This document shows, one piece after another, positions 58,913 through 64,000 of a DNA stretch of 64,000 bases. Every line of letters starts with the position of its first letter. Position 1 is the stretch's first letter. The notes under the pieces are model-generated. The model saw nothing but the letters and a program-made list of their open reading frames with translations, ran no database searches and was not told the origin of the DNA. The stretch comes from Streptomyces sp. NBC_01341. Lineage in GTDB: Bacteria > Actinomycetota > Actinomycetes > Streptomycetales > Streptomycetaceae. A program made the translations under genes and the position numbers. The stretch covers positions 3,658,001-3,722,000 of the forward strand of contig NZ_CP108364.1 of NCBI RefSeq assembly GCF_035946055.1, written 5' to 3'.

Positions 58913-59470
58913 ATGCCCCATCTCGCTCTGTACACATTCGGCGTCCTCAAGTCGCCTCTCGCCGATCCCACACCTGTCACCCGCGAGTTCTACGGCATGG
59001 GTGAGGCCGTCTACCGGAAGATCGGTCAGCACCCCGGATACCTCGCGCACGCCGAAGCGGTGGACGGTGACCGGGGCGAGCTCTTCGACGCGGACTGGGG
59101 TGCATGGGGAGAGTTCGCCGTACCGACCTGGTACGGCAAGGGCCGCACGCCGGAAACCACTGCCCTGGCCACGACCCTCTCCCTCTGGACCGATCTGCGC
59201 CCCGCGTTCGACGCCATCTACACCGGTCCGCACCGTGAGGCACTGAACAGGCGTTACGACTGGTTCGAGAGGACCGAGCATCCGAACCACGTGTTCTGGT
59301 GGGTCGCCGACGGCGTGATACCCACCTGGCGGGACGGGGTTTCCCAGCTGGAACACCTCGACGAGCACGGCTCCGCGCCGCATGCCTTCACCTTCCACGA
59401 CTCGTTCGCCCCGGACGGAACTCCGCACAGGATCAAAGGCATCGGGCCGAAGACCGGCCGGGTCCGCTGA
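58913..59470 (+). CDS. DUF3291 family protein
   Basis: The 185-residue soluble protein starts MPHLALYTFGVLKSPLADP and has a WVADGVIPTWRDGVSQLEHLDEHG region near 125-150 with aromatic and acidic residues (written in part). This matches the DUF3291 ferredoxin-like fold, which is related to antibiotic-biosynthesis monooxygenases. Function is unknown. ATG 58913 follows AGGGAGAGA. It is monocistronic and reads towards the tRNA-Ser gene. Confidence 0.75.
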   Translation: MPHLALYTFGVLKSPLADPTPVTREFYGMGEAVYRKIGQHPGYLAHAEAVDGDRGELFDADWGAWGEFAVPTWYGKGRTPETTALATTLSLWTDLRPAFDAIYTGPHREALNRRYDWFERTEHPNHVFWWVADGVIPTWRDGVSQLEHLDEHGSAPHAFTFHDSFAPDGTPHRIKGIGPKTGRVR

Positions 59471-59549
59471 CGGGGAAACCCGGACGAGGGTGTTCGGAGC
59501 CGGCCGCTCGGGCCTCGCGGTCCGGCACGCACTCGCGCGACGCCGGTCC

Positions 59550-59571
59550 CGGATGCCGGATGCCGGATGCT
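59550..59571 (+). repeat. GGATGCC tandem repeat beside tRNA-Ser
   Basis: GGATGCC occurs three times in tandem (the third as GGATGCT) next to the 3' end of the tRNA-Ser gene. It is a short slippage repeat; no function is implied. Confidence 0.5.
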
Positions 59572-59572
59572 G

Positions 59573-59658
<86 letters not shown>

Positions 59659-59915
59659 GGGAGGTGGCCGCGCGATGCGCATGAAGGGCCACCCGGGGGT
59701 CCTGCGACAGCGGTACCGCGGGCAGCTGATGAAGCTACTGCGTGACCGGCCGCGGACCACCCTGTCGGGAACGTGACGGACTCGGACTACTGGTCATCGC
59801 CGCGCTCCTCTCCCGGTCCCCGTGTGCGCCGTCGTGCTGCGCCGTCCCCTCACTGTGCCCGAGGTACCCGTCCGGGGACCACTCGTTTTCCGCTCGGTGG
59901 CGCCCCGGGCCGGGC

Positions 59916-60605
59916 TCAGCCTTCCCTGCGGCCCACGTCCCGCAACTGGTCGGCGAGGTCGTGCATACGGGCATCGAGCCGGACGACATCCTGTGACACG
60001 TCGGTGAGCCGGAGGCTGATGGCACCGACCACCTGATGGGTGCGATCGAGCTTGCGGTCGAGGGAGTCGAGCCGCTGGGACATACGCCCCAGCACCGGGC
60101 CCAGCTCCTGGAGCGCGCTGCCCACGCCGGCCAGACAGCCCTCGATGCGGGTGACGCGCCGGTCGAGAGACGCGAACGACGCCCTCAGATCCTCCTCGGC
60201 GTCGAGAAGGTGGGTCCGAACGCTGCGTGCGATGTCGCTGTCGCGAAGAAGCATGGCGACGTCGAGGACCGTCCTGCGGGTGTAGAGCGTGAGCTGCGTG
60301 GGTGCCTGTGGATAACTCTCCCCCTGCTCACCGCTCCATAGGGACATCATGTCCCTATGGAAGATGCGCAGCTCAGCGCCCCGCAACAACCTGAGGCCAT
60401 TCTCCTCCACCTCGGCCCGGTGCCGCTGGGTCAGCTTCTTGACCACCTCTGTGGATACTTCGAAGTAGCGAGCCACGTCCTCTGTGCGAAGGTGAATTCC
60501 ATCGGGGAGCATGACAAGACTCTTGACCTTGTCGAGGACTTCGACGCGCCCCATCTGCTCGACCCGGAGAGCATGGGATTCGAGCAGGGCGACTTCGGTG
60601 GGCAT
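59916..60605 (-). CDS. Streptomyces protein with N-terminal HTH-like part and C-terminal coiled coil
   Basis: The 229-residue protein has ALRVEQMGRVEVLDKVKSLVMLPDG followed by LRTEDVARYFEVSTEVVKKLTQRHRAEV (each in part), a helix-turn-helix-like region. The segment QLTLYTRRTVLDVAMLLRDSDIARSVRTHLLDAE resembles antirepressor or Rha-type phage proteins. The last 80 residues are a coiled coil with hydrophobic heptads. ATG 60605 is preceded by AAAGG. It may be a phage-derived regulator; function is unknown. Confidence 0.65.
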   Translation of the reverse strand: MPTEVALLESHALRVEQMGRVEVLDKVKSLVMLPDGIHLRTEDVARYFEVSTEVVKKLTQRHRAEVEENGLRLLRGAELRIFHRDMMSLWSGEQGESYPQAPTQLTLYTRRTVLDVAMLLRDSDIARSVRTHLLDAEEDLRASFASLDRRVTRIEGCLAGVGSALQELGPVLGRMSQRLDSLDRKLDRTHQVVGAISLRLTDVSQDVVRLDARMHDLADQLRDVGRREG

Positions 60606-60841
60606 GGGAGTGCCTTTCGTGCGCGGGAACGGCAAAGGGGGCCCTGTCCCCGGGCTGCGAGGGCGGAGGGCGCTCACGGTTGCCACTTGCTCGATGACCG
60701 GTCGGCGGGCACTGCCTCACCGATGCCGGCGTTCCCCGAATTCACGAAAGCTCGACGCCACAGATTCCAGTTGCCTCCACGCACCCGGCACAACGAGCGG
60801 GCCGGCGCGCGGACACGCACATCCGTCCGCCGGACATGGAA

Positions 60842-60868
60842 CAACCCCCGCCCACAGGGCGGGGGTTG
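60842..60868 (-). terminator. Terminator of the ABC transporter operon
   Basis: CAACCCCCGCCC and GGGCGGGGGTTG form a perfect 12-bp stem with a 3-nt loop, 15 nt past the stop of the last permease gene on the minus strand. Confidence 0.8.
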
Positions 60869-60883
60869 CGCGGAATCCGGCTC

Positions 60884-61603
60884 TCACTCCTCGCCGGCGA
60901 GTTTCAGCGCCCGGAGTTTCTGCCCCGCGTACCACGTCGCGACGACCGTGACACCGGCCAGCAGCAGGGTCGCCAGCGGCAGGCCGACGTCCGAGGTCAC
61001 CAGTCCGTCCTCGGCGACCTTCTCCGCGACCGAGAGGGACCACTGCTGCACACTGAGCGTCCGCGCGCCCGGCACCAGATTGCCGAAGAGCGCCTCCCAC
61101 ACCAGCGCGTACACGAGACCGAAGACCACCGCGTGCCTGCTCACCGTGCCGAGCAGCAGGAACAGCGCGCTGTACGCGATCGAGGCGACCAGGGCAGCGA
61201 TCGTGTAGGCCACGGCGATCTGCCCGCCGTTGCCGTTGAGGATGAGGCCCGCGATCAGCGTCGGCAGGGCCGAGAACAGCATCGTCACTCCGATGGCCAC
61301 GATGAGCTTGGTGAAGATGATCGTCGGCCGCTTCACCGGCTTGGCCAGCAGGTAGACGATGGAGCCGTCGTCGATCTCCGGGCCGATGGCTCCGGTCCCC
61401 GCGATGACACCGATCAGCGGCACCATCGTGGCGATGGCGAAGCCGCCCAGTACACCGGAGGCCACGCCGTCATCGGCTCCGGCGAACGCCCGTACCGCCA
61501 CGGCGATGGCCACCAGGAGGACGGGCAGGACGAACAGGATGGCGGCCCGGCGCCGGCCGAGCAGGGCCCGGTAGGTGAGCCGGGCGACTGTGGGGTCGTA
61601 CAT
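60884..61603 (-). CDS. ABC transporter permease (ABC-2 type), second
   Basis: The 239-residue protein has six hydrophobic segments (about 16-36, 45-65, 95-120, 127-150, 155-172, 205-225). It starts MYDPTVARLTYRALLGRRRA, the usual ABC-2 N-terminus. It is the membrane partner of the ATPase gene just upstream, and the two are 30 bp apart. The substrate is unknown; such paired operons export lipids, peptides or drugs. AAAGGAG lies upstream of ATG 61603. Confidence 0.8.
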   Translation of the reverse strand: MYDPTVARLTYRALLGRRRAAILFVLPVLLVAIAVAVRAFAGADDGVASGVLGGFAIATMVPLIGVIAGTGAIGPEIDDGSIVYLLAKPVKRPTIIFTKLIVAIGVTMLFSALPTLIAGLILNGNGGQIAVAYTIAALVASIAYSALFLLLGTVSRHAVVFGLVYALVWEALFGNLVPGARTLSVQQWSLSVAEKVAEDGLVTSDVGLPLATLLLAGVTVVATWYAGQKLRALKLAGEE

Positions 61604-61633
61604 GACGCTTCACAGCTCCTTTCAGGCCACTAC

Positions 61634-62545
61634 TCAGGCCGCTACGAGATAGGAAAAGACCGATTCGAGGGATTCGTCGGACGGTGAGACGGTCAGCAGC
61701 CGGATGCCCTGCTCGCGCGCGACCTTGGGAAGCAGCGTCGTGAAACGGCCGAAGTCGACCGCCTGGATGCGCAGGGCCCGCTCCGTGACGTCGACCTCGA
61801 TACCGGCTGTCGAGGGGTCCGCGATGAGCGCCGCGGCGAGCGCCCGGTCGTCGCTGGACCGGACGAGGTAGCGGTGCGGCCGGTCCGTCATCAGCCGGCG
61901 GATCTTGCGGAAGTCGCCGGAAGCGGCGTGCCGGCCCGCGACGACCACCTCGATGTGCGAGGCGAGCTGCTCGACCTCCTCGAGGATGTGCGAGGAGAAC
62001 AGGACCGTACGGCCCTCGGCGCCCATGCGGCGCAGAAGTTCCATCAGCTGCATCCGCTGACGCGGGTCCATGCCGTTGAACGGCTCGTCCAGCAGGAGCA
62101 CCGAAGGGTCGTGGACCAGGGCGGACGCCATCTTGACGCGCTGGCGCATCCCCTTGCTGTACGTCGAGATCTTCCGGTCCTGCGCGTACTCCATCTCGAC
62201 GGTGGCCAGCGCCTTCGCGGCGGCGGCATCCCCCAGTCCGTGCAGCTCCGCGTTGGCGACCACGAACTCACGGCCGGTCAGGAAGTCGTACATCCCCTCC
62301 CGCTCCGGCACGATCCCGATCGCCTTGTAGACCGCCTCGTTGCGCCAGATCCGCGTGCCGTCGAGCGTCACCTTGCCGGTCGACGGTTCGAGGAAGCCGG
62401 CCATCATGTTGATCAGCGTGGACTTGCCGGCTCCGTTGGGGCCGAGCAGCCCCGTCACACCGGGGCCCACGGTCATGCTGACGTCGTTGACGGCGACCAC
62501 GTTGCCGAACCAGCGCGAGGTGTGGTCGATCTCGATGGTGGTCAC
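61634..62545 (-). CDS. ABC transporter ATP-binding protein, second
   Basis: The 303-residue ATPase has Walker A GPNGAGKST (about 36-44), signature YSKGMRQRVKMASAL (about 133-147), Walker B VLLLDEPFNGMD and H-loop SHILEEVEQ. It has the usual C-terminal extension of ABC-2 ATPases (about 215-303). The start is GTG 62545, which overlaps the upstream permease stop (GTGA). It pairs with the permease at 60884. Confidence 0.9.
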   Translation of the reverse strand: MTTIEIDHTSRWFGNVVAVNDVSMTVGPGVTGLLGPNGAGKSTLINMMAGFLEPSTGKVTLDGTRIWRNEAVYKAIGIVPEREGMYDFLTGREFVVANAELHGLGDAAAAKALATVEMEYAQDRKISTYSKGMRQRVKMASALVHDPSVLLLDEPFNGMDPRQRMQLMELLRRMGAEGRTVLFSSHILEEVEQLASHIEVVVAGRHAASGDFRKIRRLMTDRPHRYLVRSSDDRALAAALIADPSTAGIEVDVTERALRIQAVDFGRFTTLLPKVAREQGIRLLTVSPSDESLESVFSYLVAA

Positions 62546-63450
62546 AGCCCGACCCTCCGGTAGCGGCGCATGAGTACGGCGTACGAGCCGGCGACGAGCG
62601 CGAGGACAACGATCAGATAGACGACGCCGGCGCCGGCTCCGGGCCCGTCCCCGCCGGGGAAGGCGGAGGTGGCGCCGAGGAACGCGGTCTGCACGCCGCC
62701 GATCAGTGTGATGGGCGAGAACAGCCCCAGCCAGGTGATGGCGCCGGGGGAGCCCGTCTCCCAGGCGATCGCCTGGACGGTGGAGACCGCGCCGAAGGTG
62801 ATGGTCAGGACCGCGATCACCGCGGCGACTCCGAAGCCCCGGCGGGGTGTGAGTGCGGCGACGACCAGGCCGAGTCCGGCGAACAGAACGGAGAGCAGTG
62901 CCACGGAGACCAGCCCCTGCCCGAAGCCCTTGGTCTGGTCGGCGAAGTCGAACTTCGCGAGCAACGAGCCCACGTAGAGGATGACGAGGGGCAGCCCGGT
63001 CAGGATGAGCAGGGCGGACGCCATGGCCGCGAGCTTCGCGAGGACGTAGTCGACGCGCTCGATCGGGCGCGAGAAGTACAGCGGCACGCTCTTGAAGCGA
63101 AGGTCACGGGATACGGACTGCGGCGCCTGGGAGGCGAGGAAGAGTCCGATCACGGCCTGCAGGTAGATCGCGAAGTCCGTGTACTTGATGGGGAGTTTCG
63201 TCATGCCCGGCGTGGCGATGGCGACAGCCACGAGGATCAGCGCCACCAGGCACATCACCCCGCACAGGAGCATCGGCAGCACCTTGGACTTGGCGGACCT
63301 GCCGAGTCCGAACGAGCCCCGCAGGGACTGCGAGTAGAGCGAACGCCGGGCGTACGCCCGGCCCAGCCGGACCCCGTCGTAGGAGCGGTACCCGATGTTG
63401 TGGATGCGGGAGGTGTCGCTCCCGGCCATGGTTCCGGTCTCAGTGCTCAT
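62542..63450 (-). CDS. ABC transporter permease (ABC-2 type), first
   Basis: The 302-residue protein has a soluble N-terminus (1-55) with HNIGYRSYDGVRLGRAYARRSLYSQSL (in part) and six membrane segments (about 60-82, 92-110, 130-155, 165-195, 200-220, 265-290). ATG 63450 lies 11 bp inside the end of the upstream ATPase gene. With that ATPase it forms the first half of a four-gene operon. Confidence 0.8.
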   Translation of the reverse strand: MSTETGTMAGSDTSRIHNIGYRSYDGVRLGRAYARRSLYSQSLRGSFGLGRSAKSKVLPMLLCGVMCLVALILVAVAIATPGMTKLPIKYTDFAIYLQAVIGLFLASQAPQSVSRDLRFKSVPLYFSRPIERVDYVLAKLAAMASALLILTGLPLVILYVGSLLAKFDFADQTKGFGQGLVSVALLSVLFAGLGLVVAALTPRRGFGVAAVIAVLTITFGAVSTVQAIAWETGSPGAITWLGLFSPITLIGGVQTAFLGATSAFPGGDGPGAGAGVVYLIVVLALVAGSYAVLMRRYRRVGL

Positions 63451-64000
63451 CGCGACCGCTCCCCTTCTGCTGTCCGGCACCGGCCGTCGCTGCCGGGACC
63501 GCGACGGGCGTCTCCTCGGCGCGGAAGACCTCGGCGATGCGGTGGCGTCGCTGTTCCATGCGGATGAGTCCCAGACCGAGGCCGGCGACACTGTCCCGGA
63601 CCAAGTCGTAGGTCTCCTCGCCCGTGGCCTCCACCAGGAGGATGTGTCCCGCTCCCGGCAGCCCCTCGGCGTCGAGACCGTCGTGGCCGACGAGCTTGAT
63701 GCCGGCCCCGGTGAGTGCCCGGCGGAGCGCGTCCGTGCCGTCGGGGTGGTCGTCGCTGTCGGTGACCTCGACGGCCAGCGTCGTGGTGGTCTGCGTGAAG
63801 TCACTGGTCGAGCTGGACCGCAGAAGCGCCCCGCCGTCGATGACGACGACGTGGTCGCAGGTCCGCTCCAGCTCCCCCAGGAGGTGGGACGTCACCAGCA
63901 CCGAGATGCCGAAGTCGGTGTGGACCCGGCGGATCAGACCGAGCATCTCGTCCCGGCCGACGGGGTCCAGGCCGTTGGTCGGCTCGTCGAGGAGGACCAG
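63440..64000 (-). CDS. ABC transporter ATP-binding protein, first (N-terminus outside window)
   Basis: The frame enters from the right edge at LVLLDEPTNGLDPVGRDEM, the Walker B segment, and keeps the H-loop SHLLGEL. Only the C-terminal 186 residues are visible; Walker A and signature lie outside the window. The C-terminus has a regulatory-type domain. It is coupled to the permease by an 11-bp overlap. Confidence 0.85.
   Translation of the reverse strand: MVLLDEPTNGLDPVGRDEMLGLIRRVHTDFGISVLVTSHLLGELERTCDHVVVIDGGALLRSSSTSDFTQTTTTLAVEVTDSDDHPDGTDALRRALTGAGIKLVGHDGLDAEGLPGAGHILLVEATGEETYDLVRDSVAGLGLGLIRMEQRRHRIAEVFRAEETPVAVPAATAGAGQQKGSGRDEH

Noticed and set aside
60311..60319. TGTGGATAA DnaA box near 60.31 kb
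   Set aside because: It is a single box inside a coding gene, with no companions nearby, so it is not scored as a cluster.

Overview
The window is high-GC actinobacterial chromosome, almost certainly Streptomyces. It has strong third-position GC bias, many GTG starts, stop/start overlaps (ATGA, GTGA, TGATG), an SSI-type protease inhibitor, a SigE-family sigma factor, and the gene order pheA - serS beside a DnaA-box cluster and a parS-like site. The last two suggest a place on the oriC-proximal core.

Layout. (1) 1 to about 12.0 kb is the right part of an actinomycete integrative and conjugative element (AICE-1) beside a tRNA-Arg(ACG) gene. Its modules are small DUF-type proteins, an FtsK/TraB DNA translocase, a modification cassette (HNH nuclease with a possible PUA-like reader domain plus two short C5-methyltransferase-like proteins), a primase-polymerase/DUF3631 replication module, iteron-like repeats, Xis and Int. 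The left end lies outside the window. (2) 12.0-23.25 kb is core: tRNA-Ser(GCT), an SSI-like inhibitor, a very large degenerate PAS/receiver sensor protein, an acyl-CoA ligase with a palindromic operator, an ECF sigma factor, a small secreted protein, a stand-alone prim-pol protein, decayed remnants and a GNAT acetyltransferase. (3) 23.25-38.30 kb is a complete pSAM2-type AICE (AICE-2) between 61-bp direct repeats of tRNA-Ser(TGA). It has int - xis - repSA - spd genes - traSA on the minus strand, a KorSA-like GntR repressor, a Pif-like Nudix protein, and an accessory block. (4) 38.3-64 kb is core: HtrA protease, glycerophosphodiesterase, two HATPase proteins, a PP2C phosphatase, aminopeptidase P, a copper block (YcnI, Sco, PCuAC, CopC-CopD, Dyp peroxidase), pheA, serS, a HAD phosphatase, a second tRNA-Ser(GCT), and a four-gene ABC transporter operon that leaves the window.

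The most interesting locus is in AICE-2 at 32.2-34.5 kb. Two genes with non-Streptomyces codon use encode a UG/Abi-like reverse transcriptase (catalytic D145 and YSDD, helical C-terminal half) and a two-TM protein with an SMODS-associated NUDIX-like domain. A 250-nt leader with consecutive stable hairpins precedes them. I infer an anti-phage reverse-transcriptase system with a membrane NUDIX effector carried as element cargo. I do not recall a described system with this pairing.

How the parts work together: in AICE-2 the GntR repressor probably acts on three related near-palindromes. Two lie upstream of the transfer/replication operon and one overlaps the Pif-like gene start, so transfer, replication and immunity would be co-regulated. 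Xis and Int act on the tRNA-Ser att sites. AICE-1 does the same job with a different replication module. All functions are read from sequence motifs and gene context only; no database search was run.
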